Below are positions 10,698 through 20,966 of a stretch of 64,000 nucleotides of DNA, one piece after another (positions within the stretch are counted from its first letter, which is position 1; every line of letters starts with the position of its first letter). The translations under genes and the position numbers were made by a program. Location: NCBI GenBank assembly GCA_009758405.1, contig WSBC01000008.1, forward strand, positions 1 through 64,000. Direction: 5' to 3'. Under the pieces are notes generated by a model, which did no database searches, was not told where the DNA came from, and was given only the letters and a program-made list of their open reading frames with translations. This DNA comes from Methanobacteriota archaeon. GTDB taxonomy: Archaea > Thermoplasmatota > Thermoplasmata > Thermoplasmatales > ARK-15.

Positions 10698-10778
10698 GTT
10701 AAAAGTAATAATATGGTTATAAAAAAATTTTTCTAATTAAAAAAATTATTAAAAAAATGAAAAAAGTTATAAAAATTT

Positions 10779-13172
10779 TTAACTTTTAGGGGGGCCTTCC
10801 CATGGCTTTAATCCCTCTTTCTTTCTTTTTGAGGATAGGCACCTGAAACCTATTAATGCAAAGATTATTGCAAGAATTATTGCAACTATGATTATCCAGA
10901 ATAGGTAGGTGTAAAATATTGGAATAGGATAACCCTTTATAACTAGGCTAATGTTCCCGTTTCCTGATAGGGTGTAATTCTTTTCAGTTCCCATATTTAC
11001 GGGTGTAAGATAATATATCTCATCTATGTAGGCTTTGATTTGATAGTTTCCACCAGGTAGTCTGAATGTGGTGTTAGTGCTGTTTGAATAGCCCATTAAT
11101 GTACCGTTCTTTTCGACTATTATCCATCCATGTTGTATTGTTTTATTATCATTTCCCACAACGTCAATGTGAAGATAGTAAATGCTTGAGTAAACACTTA
11201 TATTTTTATTAGAATTTGCTACAATTGTTGAAGAATTAACTAATGATCCTTCCCAGTAAACATTGAGTGAATAATTACCAATTGGTACCCTGAATGTAAT
11301 GGATGTATTACCTGATGTCCCCGTGAATAAAAGACCGTTGTTTCCATTCATATAAATATTGGCATTTTCAACATTAATTCCCTTAGAATCCTTTATAATC
11401 AAGGATATGTAGAATATACTTGTATTTATTGTAATATTGGAATTCCCCTCTATGCTAATATCTGTTGAATTTACAAGTACACCCATATAATAGGATTTTA
11501 ATTCATATGAACCCTGGGGGAGAATGAATGAGGATGTTCCATTCATATCTGTAATGTTTAAGAACTGTCCATACGCATTTCCAACATAAATTTGTATTCC
11601 CTGAACAGGCACAAGATCGGAATCTATCGCCCTCATATTTACCATGTATATCTTAGAATTTACGTTCTGAACTATCGTACTTCCCTTGGCTATGAAATCT
11701 ATAAAGAATGTTTTATTTGCCACAATCTGATCCATATAATAAACCTTAAGGGAATAATTACCACCCACTGATAAACCAAGAGCCACCTCACCATTCTGGC
11801 TAGTTGTAAATATCTTTTCTTGGCCATTTGGATAATTAATATATACGAGGGCATTGTAAACAGGTGTATTGACCGATGTTAGAACTCTAAAATAAAGTAT
11901 ACCCGCCTCGGCCACCATGGTCACTGTTTCATTACCGGATACCCTAATTGTATCTCCTACTGTATAGGTTGTTTGATTATAATATATCTTTACCTTCCCT
12001 GGAAGAATTGTATTGTTCCAAATTATGCTTATTGAATATGTACCTGAAAATAATTCTATCTTTGTAAATCCTAAGGAATTAGTTGTATTTGAATAAGTGG
12101 CATTGCTGAGTGAAAGTGTAATTAATGCATGGGCCATTGGATTCCCCAAGGTATCATATAAATGGATATAAAGACTAACTGGTAAACCTATCCAAAAGTA
12201 TGAATAGCCAACCTCTAAGTATCCGTCAAATAAGTAATGTTCTTGGTAGTAGTAATATCCATTGTTGTCTAGAGCATAAACAACGATTGTATAATTCCCC
12301 TCTGGAAGTGCTGAATAATTAATTGATAACTGATAAATTGATGTAAGTGATACGGGTGTTCCATATATTTTTATCATTGGTTTGTCAAGAAGTATGCTTT
12401 TATTTGGCTCTATTATTTTTAAAGATACATTTTTTATATCATATCCTCCCAGTGGATCGTTAAGTATAGCATTGATATAGATTGTTTTGTTGGACCAATT
12501 CTCCTGAAATCCTACAACTGAAGTGCCATTGTAATTAAGCGTCTCAATATTCTTTATAAAAAGATGGGAGTAACTGTTAATTGCAATACCACTTGCATAT
12601 GTTGAATTTCCATAAAATACCCAGTATTGTGTTGATGCGCCACCGCTAAGAACAAAATGGAGATGCAATGTATCTCCAGCCTTTACCGTATATGTTCCTA
12701 GAGATACAGGTATTGTGTAAGATTCAATGGTTGTTGCAAGAATAGGATGAATGCTTCCAGTTGTTCCAATTTGTATTTCATTACCTGTCTGATTCCTGTC
12801 ATAGACGCTCAAGTAAAGGTTAGGATTGTTATCTGTACCGTAGAATTTTAAAAAAATCCAAAAATATGCAGTAGCATTTTGGAGGGTAAAATTACCAGCA
12901 AGTGCCGGATCAAGATACCAGTCTTCTATTATTGATTGCGTTCCTGTATCCACAGTTCCTCTATTTCCCATGGTTGTATTGAAAGTATATGTTGTATGAA
13001 CACCATTTATTGTATGTGTAACTGTATCGTTTTTAATATAAAAGGTGATGTTTTCAATGTTAACACTGGTTTTGACATAATCCGCCTGAACTGTGCTTGT
13101 TATATGGTTACTGCCAATAACTCCTGCCATCGCTATAAACATAATAGCAACTAAAATAGTAGCTAATTTCAT
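10779..13172 (-). CDS. Large secreted/cell-surface protein with repeated beta domains and C-terminal membrane anchor
   Basis: 797 aa; N-terminal signal, many N-x-S/T sites, repeated 'YYMGVLVNST..' units, C-terminal TM FYTYLFWIIIVAIILAIIFALIGF plus charged tail. Confidence 0.85.
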   Translation of the reverse strand: MKLATILVAIMFIAMAGVIGSNHITSTVQADYVKTSVNIENITFYIKNDTVTHTINGVHTTYTFNTTMGNRGTVDTGTQSIIEDWYLDPALAGNFTLQNATAYFWIFLKFYGTDNNPNLYLSVYDRNQTGNEIQIGTTGSIHPILATTIESYTIPVSLGTYTVKAGDTLHLHFVLSGGASTQYWVFYGNSTYASGIAINSYSHLFIKNIETLNYNGTSVVGFQENWSNKTIYINAILNDPLGGYDIKNVSLKIIEPNKSILLDKPMIKIYGTPVSLTSIYQLSINYSALPEGNYTIVVYALDNNGYYYYQEHYLFDGYLEVGYSYFWIGLPVSLYIHLYDTLGNPMAHALITLSLSNATYSNTTNSLGFTKIELFSGTYSISIIWNNTILPGKVKIYYNQTTYTVGDTIRVSGNETVTMVAEAGILYFRVLTSVNTPVYNALVYINYPNGQEKIFTTSQNGEVALGLSVGGNYSLKVYYMDQIVANKTFFIDFIAKGSTIVQNVNSKIYMVNMRAIDSDLVPVQGIQIYVGNAYGQFLNITDMNGTSSFILPQGSYELKSYYMGVLVNSTDISIEGNSNITINTSIFYISLIIKDSKGINVENANIYMNGNNGLLFTGTSGNTSITFRVPIGNYSLNVYWEGSLVNSSTIVANSNKNISVYSSIYYLHIDVVGNDNKTIQHGWIIVEKNGTLMGYSNSTNTTFRLPGGNYQIKAYIDEIYYLTPVNMGTEKNYTLSGNGNISLVIKGYPIPIFYTYLFWIIIVAIILAIIFALIGFRCLSSKRKKEGLKPWEGPPKS

Positions 13173-13258
13173 ATATTTAGAATTTAATTATTAGTTTATA
13201 AATATTTTGGTACAAATTTGATGGAAAATAATTTATTCTAAAAATTTTATTCTCTCTT

Positions 13259-14620
13259 ATGGCATCCAAAAGGGGTCTATTTGGTACAAATGGAATCAGG
13301 GGTGTTGTAAATAGGGATTTGAACCCGGGCTTTATTGTAGAGGCATCCTTATCAATTGGTACATGGGCAAGGGAGAATTCAAAAATAATTCTGGGGATGG
13401 ATACTAGAATCTCTGGTAAATATATAAAAAAGCTCGTGGGTGGTGTTTTAATTTCCATGGGGCATGATGTTCTTGATGCAGGTATTTTACCTACCCCTGC
13501 ACTACAGCTTTCAGTAAGTAGATACGGTAATTTGGGAATAATGATTACGGCAAGCCATAATCCTCCAGAATACAATGGAATCAAGGTAATTTATGGGGAC
13601 GGTACGGAGATTGGGGAGGAGGATGAAAATAAAATAGAAGAAATTTTTATAAAAAAAGAATTTAAAAAGAACCCTTGGAATATCCAGGGAGAATTCGAAG
13701 AAATAAAAAATTTAAACATTGAATATGTTAAAAAAATATTGAGTATGGTAAAGAAGAATGAAATAAGTGGAAAAAGAATTGAGATTGCACTTGATTGCTC
13801 AAATGGGGCCTCCTTTGAAACTTCGCCATACCTTTTGAGGGCTCTAGGTATTAATTTTACTACTTTAAATTGCCAGCCAGATGGAACTTTTCCTTCACAT
13901 CTACCAGAGCCAAAGGAAGAAAATCTCCAGGAGGTTATGAAAATTGTAAAGGGTAATTATGATCTTGGGGCTGTGCATGATGGAGATGCAGACAGAGTAG
14001 CCTTCATCGATGGTAATGGTAGATTTGTAACTGGAGATAAGATTTTGGCTATTTTTACACTTGAAAAAATAAAAAAGAAAAGGGGTATAATTGTGGTTCC
14101 TGTCAGTGTTTCTATGGCAATTGAGGAGATAGCTAAAAAGTATGGATCAAAGGTAGTTTATACAAAAGTGGGGGCACCCATTGTAGCAAGAAAAATGATG
14201 GAAACTGGTGCAATATTTGGTGGGGAGGACAATGGAGGGTACATATTTCCAGAGATGCAGTATTGCAGGGATGGGGGCATGGCTCTTGCAAAGATGATAG
14301 AAATATTGGCTTTAGAGGGTACAACACTAGAAGAAAAACTAAAGGAAATCCCTGAATATTATAATTTTAAGGGTACCATTAAAATTGAAAAGGAGAAGAT
14401 AGATAAGGTAATGAGAAAATTGGAAGAAATTGTTAAGGGAAAAAATGTTGTGAGTATTGATGGTATAAAGGTAATTGAAGGCGATTCCTGGGTACTTGTA
14501 AGACCATCAGGTACTGAGCCACTTATAAGGATTTATTCTGAGGCTAAGGACAAGGAATCGGCACAAAGGATTTATATGGATTATAGATCCCTGATAGAAT
14601 CTATAATTAAAGAGATTTAA
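13259..14620 (+). CDS. Phosphohexomutase (phosphoglucosamine/phosphomannomutase family)
   Basis: FGTNGIRG, TASHNPPEYNGIKV, DGDADRVAFID, GGEDNGG, RPSGTEPLIRIYSEA. Confidence 0.95.
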   Translation: MASKRGLFGTNGIRGVVNRDLNPGFIVEASLSIGTWARENSKIILGMDTRISGKYIKKLVGGVLISMGHDVLDAGILPTPALQLSVSRYGNLGIMITASHNPPEYNGIKVIYGDGTEIGEEDENKIEEIFIKKEFKKNPWNIQGEFEEIKNLNIEYVKKILSMVKKNEISGKRIEIALDCSNGASFETSPYLLRALGINFTTLNCQPDGTFPSHLPEPKEENLQEVMKIVKGNYDLGAVHDGDADRVAFIDGNGRFVTGDKILAIFTLEKIKKKRGIIVVPVSVSMAIEEIAKKYGSKVVYTKVGAPIVARKMMETGAIFGGEDNGGYIFPEMQYCRDGGMALAKMIEILALEGTTLEEKLKEIPEYYNFKGTIKIEKEKIDKVMRKLEEIVKGKNVVSIDGIKVIEGDSWVLVRPSGTEPLIRIYSEAKDKESAQRIYMDYRSLIESIIKEI

Positions 14621-15464
14621 TCAGTGTATTTATATTGGGTAGTTTTTCTGGTATTCCACCTTTTGAAACTATTATAGATGCTACTTTCATACCTAGCTTG
14701 CAAGAATTAATTAGATCAAGACCATTTTTTAAACCTGCATAAAAACCTGCTCTGAAGGAATCACCAGCACCAACAGTATCCCTTTTTTTTACACTGTAAG
14801 CAGGTAATATAATTTTACCCTCCTTGCTTATTAACATACAGCCCCTTTCTCCCATTGTTACAATTACATTCTTTGTTTTTTCAAGAATATCACTCTCATC
14901 CATAAATTCAAGTGCCTTTTCAAACTCTATTTCATTCGCAAAAAATATTTCTGTTCTATCCACCATTTCTGAAAATTTTTCTCTATTGTACCTGTAATGT
15001 ATTTCTTGTCCTGGATCAAATGAAAATTTTCCCCTTATCAATTTTTTAATTTTTATATACTCTTCTGGATTTCCTGTTGAAAAATGTATCCACTCTCCCC
15101 TGGGCAAATTTTTATAATAGGTAATTTCTGACATTGGACCTTGGTCTATAAAAGCCACCTGCCTTGAACCATCACTTACTATGAAACATACAGGACTCAT
15201 TCCATATTCATTCTTTACAATGATGTTGTCAACATTTACACCCTTTTCTGTAAGTTCATCAATATGAATTTTTGGAAAACCTCCACCTATCCTAGAAAAA
15301 ATCTCTACATCTATACCAAGTAGGCCTGAAACATATGCAATGTTTCTTGCTGTTCCGCCAGCTCTTATTACTGTTTCCTTAACTGGAATTGATCCCTCCT
15401 CGGGTATCTTCTCAACCTTAATTATTATATCAAGGTTTATATGACCAAAAACCGATAGAAACAT
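14607..15464 (-). CDS. PfkB family carbohydrate kinase
   Basis: GHINLDIIIKVEKIP, RAGGTARNIAYVSGLLG, DTVGAGDSFRAGFYAGL. Start placed at MFLSVFGH. Confidence 0.9.
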   Translation of the reverse strand: MFLSVFGHINLDIIIKVEKIPEEGSIPVKETVIRAGGTARNIAYVSGLLGIDVEIFSRIGGGFPKIHIDELTEKGVNVDNIIVKNEYGMSPVCFIVSDGSRQVAFIDQGPMSEITYYKNLPRGEWIHFSTGNPEEYIKIKKLIRGKFSFDPGQEIHYRYNREKFSEMVDRTEIFFANEIEFEKALEFMDESDILEKTKNVIVTMGERGCMLISKEGKIILPAYSVKKRDTVGAGDSFRAGFYAGLKNGLDLINSCKLGMKVASIIVSKGGIPEKLPNINTLIKSL

Positions 15465-15465
15465 A

Positions 15466-16233
15466 TCATTTCCACCTCGATACAATAATCTCCCTATTAA
15501 ATATCTTTAGCGCAAATTTATATACAACTATATCTGATAATATTACAATTATACTCATAATAACTATAAGGAGAGAGGTGAGTGTGTATATCACTATTCC
15601 AAGAATAAAAATAATTAAGAGTGGAATAAGAATTATTGATGAAAATTGTTGAGCAGATCTTGGATCCATGGCACGTGATGAAAATACCAATGTAAGGAGA
15701 ATCATTAAAATTGTGGAAAAAGGGATAAAAAGAATTACTATACTATACCATGCATAGTTTGGAAATACTATTCCACCTAGTCTTAATGAGAGATAGTCAA
15801 CAAATAGTGTATAAAAACCAAGCACAATATATGTTGTGATTATTGTGGGAATAAATGGTGCAAGCATCTTTCCAATGAAAAGCTCCGAATCCTCAACAGG
15901 CGTGGCAAGTATTGGCTCGATGGTTCTCTGTGTCTTTTCACCAACAATACTGTATGAGGATATAGTAGATGCTAGAGAGAGTGGAATAATTCCAAAGAAT
16001 ATAAGATAACTGGTTGAAATGTAGGAAAAGATTTCAAGATTTTTTGCAGCTGATGCAGCATTTTGAATACTTCCCTGTGCAATAAGGCTGTTATATGTAA
16101 AGTAAATAACAATTAGCATTATAAATAAAAAAACAACAGGGAAAAATATAAATGAATATTTCACGGTAGTCAATGATAGTATTTCCTTAAGATCTTTTTT
16201 ATATATTGCCTTAATCACTCTTATGTCCATCAT
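15466..16233 (-). CDS. ABC-2 type transporter permease
   Basis: Six TM-like segments; GEKTQRTIEPILATPVEDSELFIGKMLAPF motif; overlaps ABC ATPase gene. Confidence 0.88.
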   Translation of the reverse strand: MMDIRVIKAIYKKDLKEILSLTTVKYSFIFFPVVFLFIMLIVIYFTYNSLIAQGSIQNAASAAKNLEIFSYISTSYLIFFGIIPLSLASTISSYSIVGEKTQRTIEPILATPVEDSELFIGKMLAPFIPTIITTYIVLGFYTLFVDYLSLRLGGIVFPNYAWYSIVILFIPFSTILMILLTLVFSSRAMDPRSAQQFSSIILIPLLIIFILGIVIYTLTSLLIVIMSIIVILSDIVVYKFALKIFNREIIVSRWK

Positions 16234-17128
16234 TATTCACCAACCTTAAATACAATTCCTCAAGTGTATGGCTTTCATCATAAACATATTCAATAGAAAC
16301 ACCCGCCTTTACCAAAGTTTCAACAATGATAGAATTCCTGATTCCAGGCTCATTTATTATTATCCTATTTTTATCAAGATAATAATTCAATCTCATTTCA
16401 TTCAGTATTTTTGTCACCATATCCACATTTCCCGTAAACTCAATCACAACCTTCTTTCCAAAAACCTCCCTTCTTAGATTGTCTGGTGTTCCAAAGGCAA
16501 CTATCCTTGTATTCAAAACGGCTATATGATCTGCCAGATACTCAGCTTCTGTGAGATTATGTGTGCTTAGTATTACAGTTTTACCTTCCTTCTTAAGGTC
16601 TTTTATAAAATCCCTCACAATCTTTGATGTCTCAGGGTCTAATGAGGCAGTAGGTTCATCAAGGTAAATATAGTCAGGATCGTGTATTAGTGCCCTTATT
16701 AGTGCTAGCTTTTGTTTCATTCCCTTTGAAAAATTTCCCACAGGATCATTTCTCCTTTCCCAAAGAGAAAATTTTTCAAGATAATACTTAATCTTCTCTT
16801 CCGCTGATCTTTCATCCATTCCGTATAAACTAGAAAAAAATTTTAGGTTTTCAATGGCATTAAACCTTTCATAAAGTCCAGGATTTTCAGTTAATAAACC
16901 GCTCATCCCTCTAATCCTTTTTTTCTCCTCAAGAATGCTCATGCCATCTATGTATGCATTCCCCTCTGTAGGATTAATAATGCATGTGAGAATTCTGATT
17001 GTTGTAGTCTTTCCTGCACCATTTGGACCTAGAATAACAAATATCTCACCCTTATTTATTTTAAGATTTATTCCCTCTATTGCTGTTACGTTATCAAAAA
17101 CCTTTTTTAATTCCACAATTTCTATCAT
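16211..17128 (-). CDS. ABC transporter ATP-binding protein
   Basis: Walker A LGPNGAGKTTTIRIL, signature FSKGMKQKLALIRAL, Walker B YIYLDEPTASLDP. Confidence 0.95.
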   Translation of the reverse strand: MIEIVELKKVFDNVTAIEGINLKINKGEIFVILGPNGAGKTTTIRILTCIINPTEGNAYIDGMSILEEKKRIRGMSGLLTENPGLYERFNAIENLKFFSSLYGMDERSAEEKIKYYLEKFSLWERRNDPVGNFSKGMKQKLALIRALIHDPDYIYLDEPTASLDPETSKIVRDFIKDLKKEGKTVILSTHNLTEAEYLADHIAVLNTRIVAFGTPDNLRREVFGKKVVIEFTGNVDMVTKILNEMRLNYYLDKNRIIINEPGIRNSIIVETLVKAGVSIEYVYDESHTLEELYLRLVNNDGHKSD

Positions 17129-17292
17129 TCTCTTTTGTTTAAATTTAAAAATGAATTTAAACTTTTGTAATATAATACTTCAAAAAACATATTTAAAAAT
17201 ATTATCAAATTTCTTTAAAAAAATCTTAAAATTGTTCTGATAACCCTTCAATCAAAAAATTTTTTATAAAAAGTTTGATTTAAATAAATTAA

Positions 17293-17366
17293 CGGGCCCG
17301 TCGGGATTTGAACCCGAGCCTGGGGCTCCGGAAGCCCCTATGCTTTCCGAGCTACACTACGGACCC
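17293..17366 (-). tRNA. tRNA-Arg (CCG)
   Basis: Minus: GGGTCCG...GGGGC-TTCCGGA-GCCCC...TCGGGTTCAAATCCCGA CGGGCCC; anticodon CCG. Confidence 0.92.
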
Positions 17367-17381
17367 CGGTGAGTATAAATA

Positions 17382-17534
17382 TTATTTCTTTTTAAATTCT
17401 GTGTAACCGCACTTACCACATGTGTACCTGTCCTGATGCTCTGCAAGGAATACACCGGGACCACATTTAGGGCAGCTTTTCCTCTTTCTAATAAGTTTAC
17501 CATCCTTGATTTCATATAGCTCTCTCTTCTGCAT
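17382..17534 (-). CDS. rps27ae: 30S ribosomal protein S27ae (50 aa, below ORF-track cutoff)
   Basis: Translation [51 protein letters not shown]4 zinc finger; adjacent to S24e. Confidence 0.93.
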   Translation of the reverse strand: MQKRELYEIKDGKLIRKRKSCPKCGPGVFLAEHQDRYTCGKCGYTEFKKK

Positions 17535-17536
17535 AC

Positions 17537-17839
17537 CTATTCACCTTTTTTCCCCTTCAATCCATGCCTTATCAAAATAAAATCGGGTTCTATCTTTTTA
17601 GCAAAATCAACATTCTCATATATCTTGCAATATCCCTTTACAAGCTGCATACCGAAAGTTGTTCTCATTCTATCGATTATTACCCTTTCTATCTCGGCTC
17701 CCATATTCTTGCCAATTAGGCCCCTTACCTCATTTCTGGAGGGTGTTTTTTCCTTAGGATGTCTTACAACGAATTCTATCTCAGTCCTATGAAGGAGAGG
17801 ATTCTCCCTCTTTGAAATTATTTCAAGCTCCATCTTCAA
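17537..17839 (-). CDS. rps24e: 30S ribosomal protein S24e
   Basis: [32 protein letters not shown]...[16 protein letters not shown]. Confidence 0.95.
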   Translation of the reverse strand: MKMELEIISKRENPLLHRTEIEFVVRHPKEKTPSRNEVRGLIGKNMGAEIERVIIDRMRTTFGMQLVKGYCKIYENVDFAKKIEPDFILIRHGLKGKKGE

Positions 17840-18341
17840 TCACCATCTTTTCAAATATTTCTTCCGTTCTCTTTTTAATATTTTCATCTACCTTTATCAG
17901 TGCTAGACCCATATTTGGTATCCCGTATATAATTGTAACGCCTAACTGGGCATAAAAAATACATACTAATGATGCTAGATCCTCCTCACCCACTACCTGG
18001 ATTGCAGGAACGGAGTTTTCCAGTGAGTATTTTATAGACCTAAATAAATCGTAGGTAATATAACCTGGTGGATTTTTTACAATTATTCTATGCTTAAAAA
18101 CATTAAGAAGTTTTTCATGAAACCTGATTCTCCTTGACTTAAGATCAAATATAGATAGTTTTGGTTTTATCCCTAAGTGAATAACTGTTTCTGTTGTTTC
18201 ATCACCGACACATATTAATTTTGTTTCATCTTCAACCATTTTGGACAATTCATTCCCCGAAAGAACCTTGCCCACAGGTTTCGAAAGCTCATCCCTCAGA
18301 TAATCAGGAAGTCTAAGCCTTTCACCTTGTTTTAATTGCAT
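17823..18341 (-). CDS. DUF359 family, GTP-dependent dephospho-CoA kinase
   Basis: CVGDETTETVIHLGIKPKLSIFDLKSRR; conserved position between Spt4 and S24e. Confidence 0.85.
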   Translation of the reverse strand: MQLKQGERLRLPDYLRDELSKPVGKVLSGNELSKMVEDETKLICVGDETTETVIHLGIKPKLSIFDLKSRRIRFHEKLLNVFKHRIIVKNPPGYITYDLFRSIKYSLENSVPAIQVVGEEDLASLVCIFYAQLGVTIIYGIPNMGLALIKVDENIKKRTEEIFEKMVIEDGA

Positions 18342-18507
18342 ACTCGCCTTCCTTTGATTTTCCTATCTTTTTCGCAAGCAAAGATAGCTCAGGTTTTATT
18401 ATATAAATATATCCATCCCATTCGAGGGTAGTCTCACCACCACATTCTGGACATTTTAAATCCCTAGTTATTCTACCACATTTTCTGCACGCTCTAAGTT
18501 CCTTCAT
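18322..18507 (-). CDS. spt4: Transcription elongation factor Spt4 / RNA polymerase subunit E''
   Basis: MKELRACRKCGRITRDLKCPECGGETTLEWDGYIYIIKPE. Confidence 0.93.
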   Translation of the reverse strand: MKELRACRKCGRITRDLKCPECGGETTLEWDGYIYIIKPELSLLAKKIGKSKEGEYAIKTR

Positions 18508-19072
18508 TCTTTATATCCTCCAGTTTCCCCAATCCTGGCTGCCTCATGGTCAGCCCTATCTTGCTTGCTGCAAGATTCTCATCGTTCAAGGATAAGGATA
18601 CAATTCTAACCCTTACCTTGTCCTTTACCCTCAGCTCTTTTTTTGTATCTTTTCCAATCAGCCTTTTTCCTTCAAGATCTATGTCAAACCTGTCATCCAT
18701 TACTTGACTAATATGAAGAAGACCATCCAAAACCCCAAAGTTTATGAAGGCCCCAAAATTAGTTATGTCTGAAACTGTTCCCTCTACAACTTCCTGCATC
18801 TCTGGATGAAATACTATTGCCTTGTATTCAACCTTCTGGTAGACACCCCCATCCCCCGGTATTATTCTACCATCCCCCACCCTTTTTACTTCAAGTACAG
18901 CAACAATAATGAACTTCCTCTCCTGGGGGTCCTGAACCTCTGTCTTTTCAAAGGACTTCACTCTTCCCTCTAGTTTCTGATAGGTAAGTTCGTTTATTAT
19001 CTTGTCAGGATCCTCACCTAACATTGATGGGGGTATCCTTATTACATCCTCATAATCAAGTAACATATACAT
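18494..19072 (-). CDS. rpo7: DNA-directed RNA polymerase subunit E' (Rpo7)
   Basis: S1 domain VEGTVSDITNFGAFINFGVLDGLLHISQVMDD; gene order with spt4. Confidence 0.95.
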   Translation of the reverse strand: MYMLLDYEDVIRIPPSMLGEDPDKIINELTYQKLEGRVKSFEKTEVQDPQERKFIIVAVLEVKRVGDGRIIPGDGGVYQKVEYKAIVFHPEMQEVVEGTVSDITNFGAFINFGVLDGLLHISQVMDDRFDIDLEGKRLIGKDTKKELRVKDKVRVRIVSLSLNDENLAASKIGLTMRQPGLGKLEDIKNEGT

Positions 19073-19152
19073 AATGGTACTACCTAAAACAATATGTTAT
19101 TAAATATTTTTCTTTGACAAATTTTATTAACCATCTATTATTATGAAAAAAT

Positions 19153-19395
19153 ATGAAGTTTGTTACATTTATAAATGCATATCCTGATAAATATTCGAAT
19201 ATGTTTATGTTATTGAAGAATATGCATGTGCCTGAAAATATAAAGATTGTTTCAAGTTATTTCATATTTGGAAAACCTGATGCAATGGTAATATTTGAAT
19301 CTCAAGATGAGTCCACGGCATTCAAATTCGTAGAATCCTTTGCAGGTGTAGGGGATACTGAAACACACGTGCTTGTTGATGTGAACAGAACATGA
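19153..19395 (+). CDS. Small protein, possible Lrp/RAM- or GYD-like ligand-binding domain
   Basis: 80 aa; overlaps start of elp3-like gene by 4 nt (translational coupling). Confidence 0.6.
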   Translation: MKFVTFINAYPDKYSNMFMLLKNMHVPENIKIVSSYFIFGKPDAMVIFESQDESTAFKFVESFAGVGDTETHVLVDVNRT

Positions 19396-20966
19396 TAGAT
19401 GCTGGAAAGATTATAGCTGATTCTATTATTAATGGGGAAATAAAAACAAGGGAAGATTTTGAAAGATTAAAGGTAAAGATTGCAAAGGAGAACCACATGG
19501 CAATACCTAGAAACAGCGATATCTTGAAACACATACCGGAAGAACTTAGGGAAAAGTATTCCCATATAATCATTAGGAAACCATCAAGGACCCTCTCTGG
19601 TGTAGCAATAGTGGCAGCCATGACCTCACCTTTTCCATGTCCACATGGAAAATGCATCTATTGCCCAGGTGGTGTGGAATACAATACTGCCCAGTCCTAT
19701 ACAGGAAAGGAGCCCGCTGCCCTGAGGGCAATAATGAACGACTATGATCCATACAGGCAGGTAAAATCGAGGATAGAGCAGTTAAGGAGTATTGGCCACT
19801 CAACGTCAAAAATAGATGCGATTGTAATGGGTGGAACTGTAACTGCTAGACCGGAGCAATATCAAGTTGAATTTGTCAAGGGTATGTACGATGCAATGAA
19901 TGGCTTTGTTTCAGAAAATATAAATTTATCTAAATTATACAATGAAATTTCAGATAATAGGATGATTGGTCTCACCTTTGAAACTAGACCTGACTGGTTT
20001 TATGAAAGGGAGATTGATATTGCATTAGGTTTAGGTGTAACTAGAGTAGAACTTGGAGTACAGACGACATTTGATGATATACTTGAAAGGGTAAACAGGG
20101 GTCATGGTCAGACGGAGGTAATTAGGTCTACACAACTTTCAAAGGATGCTGGTCTAAAGGTTGTTTACCATATGATGCCAGGTTTGCCAGGTTCAACACC
20201 CGAAAAGGACATTGAGAGCTTCAGGAAAATTTTTCAGGATAGCAATTACAAACCAGATATGTTGAAGATATATCCAACCCTTGTGGTCGAGAATAGCGAA
20301 CTTTATAAATGGTGGAGGGAAGGTATCTACAAACCATATCATGAAGAAGATTTTCTTGAAATTTTAATAGAGATTAAAAAGATAGTACCTAAATGGGTGA
20401 GGATACAGAGGGTGGAAAGGGACATACCTTCTCCATTGATAGTTGATGGAATAAAAAGGAGCGATATTAGGGAACTTGCATATAGGAAGATGAAATCCAT
20501 GGGATTGCACTGCAATTGTATCAGGTGCAGGGAGATAGGAAGGAAAATAGAGAGAGGTGAAATAACTGAGAATCCAAGGATAGAGATGTTAAGGGAGGAT
20601 TACTATGCCTCAGGCGGAAGAGAGATATTCCTATCCTATGATGATGTTAACAATGATGCAATAATTGGATACTTAAGACTGAGGATACCTTCAATTGATG
20701 CCCATAGACCCGAAGTAAGGGATTCAAGCGCAATTGTAAGGGAACTGAAGGTGGTGGGAAAAGAGGTGCCCATTGATAAAAGATATGGTGATGCCTTTCA
20801 GCATATGGGATTTGGTAAGGGTTTAATGGAGGAGGCAGAGAGAATTAGCAGAGAAGAATATGGATTGAAGTATCTTCTTGTACTGAGTGGAATTGGGGCA
20901 ATTGAATATTACAGAAAACTTGGTTATGAAAAATATGGCCCCTATGTAAGGAAATTACTGTATTGA
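19392..20966 (+). CDS. elp3: Elp3-like tRNA U34 carboxymethyltransferase (radical SAM + GNAT)
   Basis: TSPFPCPHGKCIYCPGG radical SAM Cys cluster; FQHMGFGKGLMEEAERIS acetyl-CoA motif; GAIEYYRKLGYEKYGPYV. Confidence 0.95.
   Translation: MIDAGKIIADSIINGEIKTREDFERLKVKIAKENHMAIPRNSDILKHIPEELREKYSHIIIRKPSRTLSGVAIVAAMTSPFPCPHGKCIYCPGGVEYNTAQSYTGKEPAALRAIMNDYDPYRQVKSRIEQLRSIGHSTSKIDAIVMGGTVTARPEQYQVEFVKGMYDAMNGFVSENINLSKLYNEISDNRMIGLTFETRPDWFYEREIDIALGLGVTRVELGVQTTFDDILERVNRGHGQTEVIRSTQLSKDAGLKVVYHMMPGLPGSTPEKDIESFRKIFQDSNYKPDMLKIYPTLVVENSELYKWWREGIYKPYHEEDFLEILIEIKKIVPKWVRIQRVERDIPSPLIVDGIKRSDIRELAYRKMKSMGLHCNCIRCREIGRKIERGEITENPRIEMLREDYYASGGREIFLSYDDVNNDAIIGYLRLRIPSIDAHRPEVRDSSAIVRELKVVGKEVPIDKRYGDAFQHMGFGKGLMEEAERISREEYGLKYLLVLSGIGAIEYYRKLGYEKYGPYVRKLLY

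Noticed and set aside
14133-14327. Minus-strand ORF inside the phosphohexomutase gene
   Set aside because: Antisense shadow ORF without family features.
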